From contig NZ_JAMYWY010000001.1 of the NCBI RefSeq assembly GCF_024159265.1, positions 5,766,001-5,830,000 of the forward strand: a DNA stretch of 64,000 nt, read 5' to 3'. The notes under the pieces are model-generated. The model ran no database searches and was not told where the DNA came from. It saw nothing but the letters and a program-made list of their open reading frames with translations. The stretch comes from Paenibacillus sp. 1781tsa1 (lineage in GTDB: Bacteria; Bacillota; Bacilli; Paenibacillales; Paenibacillaceae). The translations under genes and the position numbers were made by a program. This document shows positions 1 through 8,570 of this stretch, in pieces. Each line of letters starts with the position of its first letter. The stretch's first letter is position 1.

Positions 1-190
1 TCTCCAGCCCAAGCTGCACCGCATAAGGCATCGCGTGGAATACGGCTCTTCCCGTGGATAGGCACACATGCACGCCCCGACGAATGGCAATCTGAATCCA
101 CTTGGCGGTCTCCTGCGTAATTTCATGATTATCATTAAGCAATGTTCCATCCATATCCAATGCAAGCAATTTGTATTTCAGTTCACTCAT
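1..190 (-). CDS. Cof-type HAD hydrolase, 5' part only
   Basis: The reverse strand from the ATG at 190 reads an open frame off the left window edge, about 63 residues. Near the N-terminus it has the HAD motif I signature ALDMDGTLL, in which the first Asp is the phosphoryl-accepting nucleophile, and the following helix reads ITQETAKWIQ, then an LSTGRA segment. This is the standard start of the Cof/YwpJ sugar-phosphatase subfamily, cytosolic enzymes that remove phosphate from sugar phosphates or flavin precursors. A strong AGGAGG lies just upstream of the ATG. The catalytic Lys and the C-terminal cap are outside the window, so substrate cannot be judged. Confidence 0.85.
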   Translation of the reverse strand, partial: MSELKYKLLALDMDGTLLNDNHEITQETAKWIQIAIRRGVHVCLSTGRAVFHAMPYAVQLGLE

Positions 191-615
191 ACAGTAGTTC
201 CTCCTAGGTTGTCTCTCTCCAAATTGAACTCATGGATATCCATTCAGGCACTACGCGGGCAGAAAACCTTTCGATCGCTGTTATCCCCTGATTTTCTTGA
301 TTCCATCTACAATGGAGACAATCCGGTTATAAACGCGACCACTTCGTTTCTCTAGGTCCTTTCTGCCCTCTCCGTTCCACAGTGGTTCTCCAGTTCAACT
401 TAAAGGTTCTTTTTATCTAATTTTAAAAATCCTTTCACAACAAGATCGCCCGGCATCCGTAAAAACGGACGCTCCGGACGTCACAGCTAACGACATTTTA
501 CCACAGATCATCTGTATGCAACAAAATAACCCGTAATCGGCAGGATGACGCTTAGTTACAAATGTATATTCCACACTACGCTTTCCCCTCGTGAATGCCG
601 CTTTCCTGAACGCTA
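191..615. other. gene-free stretch containing a repeat copy
   Basis: I see no convincing gene here. It separates the HAD gene from the S1 protease. The only recognisable structure is the degenerate intergenic repeat listed separately at about 262-388. Confidence 0.5.
262..388 (+). repeat. Intergenic hairpin repeat, copy 1 (degenerate)
   Basis: This shares the ordered blocks TCGATCGCTGTTATCCCC, a central T/A-rich hairpin, TAAACGCGACCACTTCGTTTCT and a CCTCTCCGTTCCAC-like tail with the better preserved copies at 24211-24345 (opposite orientation) and 43624-43760. This copy is the most diverged: the right arm of the stem has lost several pairs. It lies between two genes and codes for nothing recognisable. 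Confidence 0.5.
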
Positions 616-656
616 TAAAAAAAATCTAGAGTCGTTGATTAACGACTCTAGATTTT
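616..656 (-). terminator. Rho-independent terminator after the S1 protease gene
   Basis: A 15-bp perfect inverted repeat (622-636 and 641-655) closes a 4-nt loop and is followed on the minus strand by a run of T. It lies 35 bp past the protease stop codon. Confidence 0.9.
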
Positions 657-689
657 CGATTTCAATGTTTGTCTATTCAAAACGATTAT

Positions 690-2051
690 TTATGGAACAT
701 AGAGGTCCATATTCAATCCATTCAAAATTCTTTCTGCATGAGAATATAACATGCTATCATTGCTTAAAATTCTTCCGTGAACAATTCCTTTAAAACCGGA
801 TCCTGCAAATACAGGTGATCCACTGTCACCCGGCTGTGAAATTGTGCTTGTTTCAAAAAGATATCTGCCAGGGCCTGTGCTACTAGTGAAATATACATCT
901 TTGCCCTGTAATGTTCCAGTAGTTGTGTCTGTCGTTGCTCCTGATTTAATGACAGTTTCACCTATTTTACTGGAGGAAATAGCTTGAACTCCCGTGAGTC
1001 TAGTAGGGTTCCCAGGATTAATTCCCGAGGTATTGTAAATGACATTACTTGGGGTATGATTTCCACCACTTAACCTTATAGCCCCTGAATCTACATAGGA
1101 GCCCATGAAAACATTAGACATTGGTCCAAGAAGATATCCTCCTTGACGAAAATTTGTTCCTTGATCTGCGCAATGGCCTGCGGTTATGAGAAACAGATTT
1201 CCATTTGATCTTGATTTTGCCGGTACACCAGCCGTACACTTTCCCGTGCTGTTTATCTCATGACCACCCATAATCGTTCCTGTATACGTATTTCTTGCAG
1301 TTTCTTCAATTAGTCCAAGGTCCCCATTAAAATCAAGTGGATATGTGCTAAACATGGATTGAATAATTTCTTGATTTTCAGTACTTAGATCATTTCCGAG
1401 CGACACCACAACTTTTTGGTTAGGAAAGTCAGAATGAATTTTTGTAACATTTACATTTTTCTCTTTTAAAAGATTGAGTTTACTAACGATATTATCTGCA
1501 AATCCCATTAGTTGCTCTTCGCTATATTCGACTATTTCATATACAATCTCATTCGGGGAGAGTAAATAAGCAGCATCTAAAGTTTGTCTGGATACAATAA
1601 GATTTAAATTTTCGACAAATGACTCTCCTTCTTGATTGTTATTAATAAAACTTTTAGTTGGTTCCCCTGTAAATCTTACTATAATTTTGTGTTCAGGAGC
1701 TTGTTGTATATACATTCCTGCGTAATTTTTGGATAAAGATGAATCCCTGATCGCTTTTTCAAAGTCCGGTATAAATTTTTGTTCAACCTCAACTCTTCTG
1801 TCCATTTCCGCCTCTTCCTGAGCTGTTAAATGAACTCCATATTTTTGAACAGAAGACTCGTTTTCAATAGATAGGAGTTGATAATTATTGTTTTTAAAGC
1901 CAAATTCATCTCTGAACTTTTCCTCTAAGTTGTACTTTTGATTGATAAGGGCTTGACTATCTTTCTCTACGTTCTCAGCATACATTACTCCACTAATAGA
2001 TAATGTAAGAGACACACTAAATAATAATGCAATGATTCTTTTGAGACCCAT
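690..2051 (-). CDS. Secreted S1-family (chymotrypsin-like) serine protease with prodomain
   Basis: A 453-aa preproprotein. Residues 1-25 are a signal peptide ending near MYAEN. Residues about 26-255 are a charged, helical propeptide resembling those of alpha-lytic/streptogrisin-type proteases. The mature protease (about 256-453) shows the whole catalytic triad: His293 in TAGHC, Asp321 in YVDSGAI and Ser410 in GDSGSPV. Cys272 and Cys294 are placed for the conserved disulfide flanking the catalytic His. The enzyme is expected to be exported, self-process and cleave extracellular proteins. The ATG at 2051 follows a GGAGGT. The gene lies 19 bp downstream of a lipoprotein gene on the same strand, so the two are probably cotranscribed, and a strong terminator follows it. 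Cleavage specificity cannot be read from the sequence. Confidence 0.9.
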   Translation of the reverse strand: MGLKRIIALLFSVSLTLSISGVMYAENVEKDSQALINQKYNLEEKFRDEFGFKNNNYQLLSIENESSVQKYGVHLTAQEEAEMDRRVEVEQKFIPDFEKAIRDSSLSKNYAGMYIQQAPEHKIIVRFTGEPTKSFINNNQEGESFVENLNLIVSRQTLDAAYLLSPNEIVYEIVEYSEEQLMGFADNIVSKLNLLKEKNVNVTKIHSDFPNQKVVVSLGNDLSTENQEIIQSMFSTYPLDFNGDLGLIEETARNTYTGTIMGGHEINSTGKCTAGVPAKSRSNGNLFLITAGHCADQGTNFRQGGYLLGPMSNVFMGSYVDSGAIRLSGGNHTPSNVIYNTSGINPGNPTRLTGVQAISSSKIGETVIKSGATTDTTTGTLQGKDVYFTSSTGPGRYLFETSTISQPGDSGSPVFAGSGFKGIVHGRILSNDSMLYSHAERILNGLNMDLYVP

Positions 2052-2070
2052 ACTTACCTCCTACAAGTGT

Positions 2071-2580
2071 TTAGTTTACTAGAACTTCTTCTGCACTAAT
2101 TATTATTTTTTTCTCGTCTTCAAAGCTTGACTGATCAGATTGGAATACTGCATTTAGAACAATATCTACGTCTGAATTTTTAATTTGTTCAATTTGCTCT
2201 GATGTTAATGTGATCTCATACTTTTCGGAATACCAGTGGTCTTTCATTAATTTCGTTGTTAACCCTTCACTTGTGCTTGACCTTGGTGGCAGAATTGTCT
2301 CGCCATCTATTTGCAAATCTACATCGAGGATTTGCTTGGAATGAAGAATTTCATTATCTGCTTCACTCCCTATATACTTTATTCCTGGTTGAAAAATGAA
2401 GGTATGATCTTTTGTTTCTTCAATGATCAATTGGAGCTCATATTCCCCAATTTGTTTGCTCGCTATCATTTGATCACCATCTCTTTGCATTTGATCAGGA
2501 GCATTAGAATTGTCCATTGAAGGATTGGAGCACCCAAATAGAATAAGAGAAATCATAAGGATGATGGATACTTGCTTCAA
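2071..2580 (-). CDS. Lipoprotein of unknown function, partner of the S1 protease
   Basis: A 169-aa protein with a short hydrophobic signal and a lipobox LFGC at residues about 14-17, so it should be lipid-anchored on the outer face of the membrane. The mature part is acidic and predicted beta-rich with no motif I recognise. AAAGGAGG lies before the ATG. It is the promoter-proximal gene of a two-gene unit with the S1 protease, and the tight spacing suggests linked roles, for example a surface chaperone or inhibitor of the protease; that is inference only. Confidence 0.75.
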   Translation of the reverse strand: MKQVSIILMISLILFGCSNPSMDNSNAPDQMQRDGDQMIASKQIGEYELQLIIEETKDHTFIFQPGIKYIGSEADNEILHSKQILDVDLQIDGETILPPRSSTSEGLTTKLMKDHWYSEKYEITLTSEQIEQIKNSDVDIVLNAVFQSDQSSFEDEKKIIISAEEVLVN

Positions 2581-2771
2581 AGTTTGGCCTCCTTTTAATC
2601 AGAGTATTAAAATAAAACACATCATAAGTTAAGACGTGAAATATCCCATAATGTTTCATTAAATGATAAAATTATCAAAAAAATAGTAATGTTTCACTTT
2701 TAATACTGTAAGTATATTCTCCAGTTATTTCGCCTCCACATAATTTTAGTCATTAAATTATATAGACCTAC

Positions 2772-2797
2772 CAAAAAACCGCCTGCAAGCAGACGGC
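2772..2797 (-). terminator. Terminator of the mntABCD operon
   Basis: Read on the minus strand, a GC-rich hairpin (CCGTCTGC pairing with GCAGGCGG, one G-T) is followed by six T. It starts 27 bp after the mntD stop codon. Confidence 0.8.
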
Positions 2798-2823
2798 CTC
2801 GTGTAATTCACTTTAAACTTCAA

Positions 2824-3696
2824 TTAACGTGCTGCGAATTTGCGACGAGCGTAACGGAATACAATTCCATGTTTCGGAGACAGCAGCAGTGCGAGAACAA
2901 ACAGAATTCCGGCAACAGCTACCATGCAGCCCGCAATGGAAGCATCAAGGGCGTATGCCATGATGTAACCTCCAACCGAAGATGCTGCTCCGATCAGGAC
3001 GGCATACAGAATCATTTTGCCCAGACGATCTGTGAGCAGGTAAGCCGTCGCCGCAGGTACAATCAGCATGCCCACCACGAGAATCGAACCAACACTTTCA
3101 AATGAAGCTACGGATGTCATGGAAACGAGCCCCATGAGCAGATAGTGGAACAGCACGACTGGAATGCCGCAAGCCGCAGCCAGCGCCGGATCGAAGGCAC
3201 ATAGCTTGAACTGTTTGTAGAACAGCCCAATGACGACGAGGATGACCAGCAAAGTGATACCCAGCATCCAGACTGCCCTCGGCCCAACATCTGTGCCCCC
3301 AAGGGTTAGCGTATCCCACTGCACATAAGCGATCTCGCCGAACAAGACACAGTCCAGATCCAGATCGATGTGCTGAGCGTTTAGACTAATCAGAATGACG
3401 CCTACTGCGAAGAGTGCTGTGAACACAATTCCGATGGAGGCATCAGACGAGAGTCCACCCGCCTGCAAACTCTGTATGAAGAATACCGTCAGTAGTCCAA
3501 ACACCGTTGCACCGAGCAGCATCCACAATGAATCTCTGGAACCGCTCCACAGGAAAGCAATCGCAATACCGGGGAGAACCGCATGACTGATCGCATCACC
3601 GACCAGAGCCATTCGTCGCAGAATCAGAAAACAACCGAGGATGGCGCAAGCAGAAGATACCAATACAGCCGTCAAGATAATCCAAAACGTTGCCAT
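2824..3696 (-). CDS. mntD: Manganese/zinc-type ABC transporter permease, second subunit
   Basis: A 290-aa integral membrane protein of the ABC-3 permease family (ZnuB/MntC/MntD/TroC/TroD). About eight or nine hydrophobic segments span its length, with the conserved GDAISHAVLPGIAIAF segment near residue 33 and the cytoplasmic coupling region around FDPALAAACGI. It should pair with the neighbouring permease to form the membrane channel of a divalent-metal importer. Its ATG overlaps the last base of the upstream permease gene, indicating translational coupling. It ends the four-gene operon and is followed by a terminator. The gene order SBP, ATPase, permease, permease matches Bacillus mntABCD, which is why I use these symbols; metal preference is inferred. 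Confidence 0.88.
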   Translation of the reverse strand: MATFWIILTAVLVSSACAILGCFLILRRMALVGDAISHAVLPGIAIAFLWSGSRDSLWMLLGATVFGLLTVFFIQSLQAGGLSSDASIGIVFTALFAVGVILISLNAQHIDLDLDCVLFGEIAYVQWDTLTLGGTDVGPRAVWMLGITLLVILVVIGLFYKQFKLCAFDPALAAACGIPVVLFHYLLMGLVSMTSVASFESVGSILVVGMLIVPAATAYLLTDRLGKMILYAVLIGAASSVGGYIMAYALDASIAGCMVAVAGILFVLALLLSPKHGIVFRYARRKFAAR

Positions 3697-4655
3697 TACA
3701 TCTCCCCCCGTTCCTGCTGATTTCGCTGTGTGGCGAGAGTCTGAAGTGTAGCCCGCTCTTCACGCATATACGCGGATTTGGCCTGAATACTGCGTAAGCG
3801 TCGAGCTAATAATCCACGACGCGGAGCGAGCAAGGCTGATCCGGCAAACAACACCGTAGCCGCAAGAACGGTTACAGGACCTGTCGGCAGATTAGGTACA
3901 AGTGTGCTGAAGATGGTTCCTGTCGCTCCACTCAATGCACCAAATATGCCTGCCAACACTACCATTAATGCGAGTGAGTCGGTCCAGCAACGTGCCGCTG
4001 CTGCCGGAGTTACCAGCAAGGCTGCAACAAGCACCACACCAACGGCCTGAATCCCGGCCACCACCGCGATTACCGTCAAGAGCAGAATGAGCTGCTCCAA
4101 CATGGCAACTGGCAGTCCCATACCTCGTGCAAATCCCGGGTCAAAGCTCACCAGTTTGAATTCCTTGAACCAAGCCAGACAGGCGATCAGTAGTACGAGA
4201 CATACGCCCCCCATGACATATACATCCGTCATGACCATGGATGCCGCCTGCCCAAACAAATATTTATCAAGTCCGCTTTGGCTTCCGCTCGCTCCATGCT
4301 GGATACGCGTCAGCATCACTACACCAATCCCGAAAAATACGGTCAACACAATGCCCATCGCTGCATCCTGCTTGATCCGGGAGTAGCGTGTAATCCACGA
4401 AATTCCGAAGGTAGCAACGATACCAGCCACCAGCGCACCAAACAGGAATAGCCCTACAGACTTCGTTTCCGTCAACATAAATGCAATACAAATCCCAGGC
4501 AGAGCAGCATGAGCAAGGGTGTCCCCCATCAGACTCTGCTTACGAAGGAAGGTGAAAGAGCCAATAATTCCACTGCTGAATCCAAGCAGCAGACAGCCAA
4601 GCAATATCCAACGTGTATTGGGGTCGGACAAGATGGCAACGATCCAGTTCCACAT
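3696..4655 (-). CDS. mntC: Manganese/zinc-type ABC transporter permease, first subunit
   Basis: A 319-aa ABC-3 family permease with multiple transmembrane helices, the GDTLAHAALPGICIAF family signature near residue 39 and the FDPGFARGMGLP coupling segment. It is homologous to the next permease but has a longer, charged C-terminal tail (about 30 residues, RSIQAKSAYMREERATLQ onward) probably in the cytoplasm. The gene starts 3 bp after the ATPase stop and overlaps mntD by one base. Together the two permeases form the translocation pathway for a divalent cation delivered by the lipoprotein MntA. Confidence 0.88.
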   Translation of the reverse strand: MWNWIVAILSDPNTRWILLGCLLLGFSSGIIGSFTFLRKQSLMGDTLAHAALPGICIAFMLTETKSVGLFLFGALVAGIVATFGISWITRYSRIKQDAAMGIVLTVFFGIGVVMLTRIQHGASGSQSGLDKYLFGQAASMVMTDVYVMGGVCLVLLIACLAWFKEFKLVSFDPGFARGMGLPVAMLEQLILLLTVIAVVAGIQAVGVVLVAALLVTPAAAARCWTDSLALMVVLAGIFGALSGATGTIFSTLVPNLPTGPVTVLAATVLFAGSALLAPRRGLLARRLRSIQAKSAYMREERATLQTLATQRNQQERGEM

Positions 4656-4657
4656 GA

Positions 4658-5479
4658 CTACACCTGGCCTTTCTCCGTCCGGCTTCCGATCATGGCAATC
4701 CGGCCTCCGTACGTCTCTTGCAGTGTATCTGGTACAAATACTTCGCTTGTCGGTCCACCTGCCACCAGTCGTCCATTGAGCAGCAGCACATGGTCGAAGT
4801 ATTCCTCGACTGTCGCCAGATCATGGTGAACAACCAGCACCGTCTTGCCTTGTTTCTTCAACTGCTCCAACAGGGAAATGATCGCTTTCTCCGTGGTAGC
4901 ATCCACACCTGCAAACGGCTCATCCATGAAATACAGATCTGCGTCTTGCACGAGTGCCCTCGCCAGAAAGACACGTTGCTGCTGTCCACCCGACAGCTGA
5001 CTGATCTGGCGGTACATGTAATCGCCCATGCCGACTTGCTCCAGGCAGTGTGCCGCCAGGTCCCGCTCCTTTTTCCCCGGACGACGAAACCAGCCCAGAT
5101 GACCATACCGTCCCATCATGACCACATCGAGTGCATGCGTAGGGAAATCCCAGTCCACCGATTCACGTTGGGGTACATATCCAATACGACGACGTTGTTC
5201 CCGGTACGATTGTCCGAAGATCCGTACCTCACCATGCATCTTCGGTACCAGTCCCAGAACGGCTTTGATCAGGGTTGATTTTCCGGCTCCATTCGGTCCA
5301 AGAATTCCGATAAGCTGCCCTTCAGGGATATCGAAGGATACGCTGCTAAGCACCGGCTTTTTGTGATACGCAACGGCCAGATCCCTCACACTAAGAGGAG
5401 CAGACGTAGGCAATGTTCCCTGCAAGTGGCTGTTGTTCAGATTCGTAGGAGTTTGTTCCGATAAAGTTGTATCATTCAT
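4658..5479 (-). CDS. mntB: Metal ABC transporter ATP-binding protein
   Basis: A 273-aa ATPase with Walker A GPNGAGKS (residues about 61-68), Q-loop VPQ near 103, signature LSGGQQQR (about 162-169), Walker B LYFMDEP (about 183-189) and the H-switch HHDL. This is the complete set for an active ABC nucleotide-binding domain of the Mn/Zn/Fe chelate group. About 28 extra polar residues precede the usual start of the fold, and the ATG at 5479 has a GAGGAG upstream. It energises import through the two adjacent permeases. Confidence 0.92.
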   Translation of the reverse strand: MNDTTLSEQTPTNLNNSHLQGTLPTSAPLSVRDLAVAYHKKPVLSSVSFDIPEGQLIGILGPNGAGKSTLIKAVLGLVPKMHGEVRIFGQSYREQRRRIGYVPQRESVDWDFPTHALDVVMMGRYGHLGWFRRPGKKERDLAAHCLEQVGMGDYMYRQISQLSGGQQQRVFLARALVQDADLYFMDEPFAGVDATTEKAIISLLEQLKKQGKTVLVVHHDLATVEEYFDHVLLLNGRLVAGGPTSEVFVPDTLQETYGGRIAMIGSRTEKGQV

Positions 5480-5510
5480 AATCCTGTAACTCCTCTCTTC
5501 ATATGATTCA

Positions 5511-6461
5511 TTATTTCAAGGCTTCTACAATCGTCTCAACATTGTGGCGAATCATACCAATGTATGTGCCCTCTTCCGTTCCTTCAGCCCCCATGGCATC
5601 CGAGAACAGTTCTCCACCAATGTTCACCGTATGCCCTTTTTGAGCTGCTCCGGCAATAATGGCTTCCATCGCTTTTGCAGGTACACTCGATTCAACAAAA
5701 ACGGCTTTGATCTGGTTATCCACGAGATAATCTCTCAGTTCGCTAACATCTTTTGCACCGTATTCGGCTGCTGTACTAATGCCCTGAAGCCCCATCACTT
5801 TCATGCCATAAGCTTGACCGAAATATCCAAATGCATCATGTGCCGTGACCAATACCCGGCTTGCTTCCGGAATCTCCAGAATCTTCTCACGTACCTCGGT
5901 ATCCAGATCTTCGAGCTTCGCCAGGTACGCCTCAGCCTGAGCCTTGTATTCTTCCGCATGATCCGGGTCCGCCTCCACGAGCGTATCGCGCACGGCTTCT
6001 GCCGCATGCATCCAGTGGCTGACGTTAAACCAGACGTGTGGGTCATATTCCGTACCGCCTGTATCTTTGCCTGAGTGTAACTCCTCAACTGGAATAGTAT
6101 CTGTAACGGCTGTAACCAGCTTGCTTGAGGACATTTTCTCCAGAATGTCTGTCATTTTACCTTCGAGATGCAGTCCATTATAGAAAATGACTTTTGCTTG
6201 TTCCAGCTTGCGAATATCACCTTGGGATGCCTTGTACAAGTGGGGGTCAACTCCCGGGCCCATGAGCCCGGTAACATCAACATATGCTCCGCCTACCTCA
6301 CGTGCTACGTCCGCAATCATGCCCGTTGTAGCTGTTACTTGCAGCTTGCCGTCGCTACTCGTCTCCGCATCACTTGAACATGCTGAAAGTATGACAACCA
6401 GCACCAGAGCCGCTAGCGTGATGAACCCCCTCTGAATACTCCTCATCTTCACCATTAACAA
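5511..6461 (-). CDS. mntA: Metal ABC transporter substrate-binding lipoprotein (ZnuA/TroA/MntA family)
   Basis: A 316-aa protein with a lipoprotein signal (lipobox LSAC, Cys28). The cluster A-I ligands are all visible: His74 in VDPHLY, His142 in DPHVWF, His208 in TAHDAFGYFG and Asp288 in the LFSDAMG region. A His at the third position is the TroA/ZnuA-like set, whereas PsaA-type manganese proteins have Glu, so zinc and manganese are both possible. There is no long His-rich loop between the first two ligands, which argues against classical ZnuA. The chosen start is TTG, 9 nt after AAAGGGG; the in-frame ATG two codons later is a poorer fit. It is the first gene of the operon. I could not identify a clear MntR or Zur operator. 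Confidence 0.88.
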   Translation of the reverse strand: MLMVKMRSIQRGFITLAALVLVVILSACSSDAETSSDGKLQVTATTGMIADVAREVGGAYVDVTGLMGPGVDPHLYKASQGDIRKLEQAKVIFYNGLHLEGKMTDILEKMSSSKLVTAVTDTIPVEELHSGKDTGGTEYDPHVWFNVSHWMHAAEAVRDTLVEADPDHAEEYKAQAEAYLAKLEDLDTEVREKILEIPEASRVLVTAHDAFGYFGQAYGMKVMGLQGISTAAEYGAKDVSELRDYLVDNQIKAVFVESSVPAKAMEAIIAGAAQKGHTVNIGGELFSDAMGAEGTEEGTYIGMIRHNVETIVEALK

Positions 6462-6558
6462 TTCAATCGTCCCCTTTCCCTATCCTAAAAGTATTGTCCA
6501 CATCTAATTTTGTTGTACAAGGTATTAAGTTTTAATCAAGACTAATAATGTTTCCCTT

Positions 6559-8226
6559 GTGCAAATTTTATCCGAAGCTAAAAAAAAAGGCAAGGGATTA
6601 TTTCCCCTGCCTGTCCAGATTCATATGTTGTTTACTTCATTAACTTTTTTGGATACGGATATTAAAGAAATTCAACTATCTGATTTAGATGTCCTTTCCT
6701 TAGAAAATGCTAAAAATTTCTTTAAACATTTACGAAGAACGGATATCAAAGTTACTGATCAGGAAATGAAGAAGCCCGAGGAAAACTCTGTTAGCCGCAA
6801 GATATCCTCTCTTCGCTCACTTTTCAAATATTTGACGACCGAGACAGAGATCACAATGGAAAAAAAACTGAAATACCCATGTCTCAAGAACAAAGATATT
6901 GGTGAACCTTACTTTCACAGAAATGTTATGCAAAAAATCCCGGTTTACAAAGAGAAAAGTACTTTGAACTCTAGGGCCAAGAATATATCAAACTACAAAT
7001 TAAAGAATCTAAATTCTAAAAATGGAAATGTAAAAGGAATTGATCTCGGAGACGACAGTACTTCTTTTCTTTGTGTACAAGTGACCTCTAATTTGGACAT
7101 AGCAAAAATCGAGAAAACCCTAAAATTTTATGTTGATCCAAATACTAATTATAGTAAGGTTTATTATTCTGGCGTAAAGATGTTCTATCTCTCTGAAATT
7201 ACTCCTAATTTCACTGCTAAAAAAAAGAAAGAAATGCTATCCAATTACCCAAACTTCTCATTTGAGGAAGACATAATAACATACGAGAAACTACTCAAAA
7301 AAATTAATTCTATTGAAAATAGCGAACAACTCAATTCGATCATTAAGGTACTACGTGAAAATATTCATTATTACAGCCCCTACGAAACGCGGACAGACCA
7401 AAATCAGGTTTGGGGTCAATTATTAGTTAACAGGACTATTAATCGGATTAAAAAATTCGAAGAGTTTTACGACGAACATATTTCAAGTTATCCTAAATTA
7501 GATATTATGTTTAATTCATCTTTAGAAAAACTGACGAAGTTAGACCAAGGTATAGAGACAAAATTGGATATATTGCTCAAAAACCTTGAGAACCCACAAT
7601 CAGTAATCCCCTCACCCATTAAAGCATTATTTGAAGAATTTCTTTTTTTCGAAGAAAAGGTTCTAAAAGAGGCATATAAAAACCTGAAACGCCATCCTAA
7701 AGAACTATACAAAGAGACAGGTAAAGATTTTCAAAATCACATGAGAAGCGGAATTGAAATGCTAATAGACAATTTGATTCTAAATCTAAATTTTATAAGA
7801 GATCTCTTAGGATATCAACATGAGGAAGTGATCATTAACCGCTTTAAGCAGGTTAGAACAACCATTAAATATGAAAGTGTTACGGATAGAAATAATCAAC
7901 TGCTTCATTTGTTAATTAAATTGAGTGAACCAGATCCATTTAGAATAGATGTATTCATGCTTGAGACAGACCATATTGAACCCGATGAACAATTCTTTCA
8001 TGTATTAGGATGGACTGATCTACATTTAGGCTTCGAAGAGGCTTCACGTTATATCGCTTATACAAATGAGAGTGTAGGTCCAGAAGATGACTTCATTGCT
8101 TCTGGTGGTTTTCATGTCCCATCACCACTCATTTTTCTATATAAACTCAGTGATAAACAAAAAGAAAAATTATACGAAATTCAAAACCGTAGTAATATCG
8201 CGTTCTACTTTTTTGAATCACATTAA
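6559..8226 (+). CDS. Chimeric protein: XerS N-terminal remnant fused to a SMEK-like nuclease-type protein
   Basis: An AT-rich 555-codon frame. Residues about 30-147 closely resemble the N-terminal core-binding region of XerS-type tyrosine recombinases (LSDLDVL, SVSRKISSLRSLFKYLT, EPYFHRNVMQKI, LNSRAKNIS), but the catalytic domain with its R-H-R-Y residues is absent. After a short linker, residues about 157-275 change to a different family: GIDLGDD, CVQVTSN and a following alternating helix/strand region resemble the restriction-endonuclease-like SMEK domain seen in defence-type proteins. The C-terminal 280 residues are helical and unrecognised. The GTG start at 6559 has no good ribosome binding site, nor does the ATG at 6628. 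It is therefore either a deletion-made fusion of two gene fragments, possibly silent, or a new DNA-binding/nuclease protein. The XerS part is firm; the SMEK name is from memory of the motif. Confidence 0.6.
   Translation: MQILSEAKKKGKGLFPLPVQIHMLFTSLTFLDTDIKEIQLSDLDVLSLENAKNFFKHLRRTDIKVTDQEMKKPEENSVSRKISSLRSLFKYLTTETEITMEKKLKYPCLKNKDIGEPYFHRNVMQKIPVYKEKSTLNSRAKNISNYKLKNLNSKNGNVKGIDLGDDSTSFLCVQVTSNLDIAKIEKTLKFYVDPNTNYSKVYYSGVKMFYLSEITPNFTAKKKKEMLSNYPNFSFEEDIITYEKLLKKINSIENSEQLNSIIKVLRENIHYYSPYETRTDQNQVWGQLLVNRTINRIKKFEEFYDEHISSYPKLDIMFNSSLEKLTKLDQGIETKLDILLKNLENPQSVIPSPIKALFEEFLFFEEKVLKEAYKNLKRHPKELYKETGKDFQNHMRSGIEMLIDNLILNLNFIRDLLGYQHEEVIINRFKQVRTTIKYESVTDRNNQLLHLLIKLSEPDPFRIDVFMLETDHIEPDEQFFHVLGWTDLHLGFEEASRYIAYTNESVGPEDDFIASGGFHVPSPLIFLYKLSDKQKEKLYEIQNRSNIAFYFFESH
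6580..6612 (-). terminator. Minus-strand terminator lying inside the 5' end of the chimeric gene
   Basis: On the minus strand AGGCAGGGGA, a 5-nt loop and TCCCTTGCCT are followed by nine T. Nothing is now encoded on that strand immediately upstream, so the terminator appears to have lost its gene. It lies within the first codons of the plus-strand fusion gene, which points to a rearrangement. Confidence 0.65.
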
Positions 8227-8378
8227 CGGCGAACACTAACCCTTAAGGAATCTACTCTGCTCAGTCGGCACACCTGTACTTATGGAGCTGAACTCGGGAA
8301 GCATCCTCAAAGAGGTTAACAGCTGGTCCGATGATCTTATTGAAAGTGTGAAAAGTGATTTAGTTTTAAGAACTAACC

Positions 8379-8570
8379 TTGATATATGAAGAAGGTAATT
8401 TACTCCTTGATGCTCCGCGTAGTACTGATGTATCGTGGAAAGCAAAAGGGGTCTTCCTATATCTCCATATATATGGACCGCTTCGTGCTATAGATATAGA
8501 CATTCTCAATCCTAATAGCTCAATAGAGAAGGGGTTGTCTGAACTTTCGGATCATGGCTGGATCAAATGA
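8379..8570 (+). pseudogene. Fragment of a replication-type winged-helix protein
   Basis: A 63-codon stretch with VSWKAKGVFLYL followed by SSIEKGLSELSDHGWI. This is the pattern of the N-terminal helix-turn-helix (HTH_36/DnaD-like) region of phage and plasmid replication proteins, where 'SxKAKGxxxYL' precedes the recognition helix and a 'GLxxLxxxGxI' wing. The frame stops immediately after this region and the expected remainder is missing. The start would be a TTG without a clear ribosome binding site. I read it as a remnant; a functional small regulator is less likely. Confidence 0.4.

Noticed and set aside
4087..6435. Several plus-strand frames of 60-186 codons opposite the mnt operon
   Set aside because: They are antisense shadows of well-supported genes, with low-complexity Cys/His/Ser-rich translations and no start signals.
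5511..6461. Classical ZnuA zinc-binding protein
   Set aside because: The His-rich loop between the first two ligands is missing, so I keep the broader Mn/Zn MntA/TroA assignment, with metal left open.
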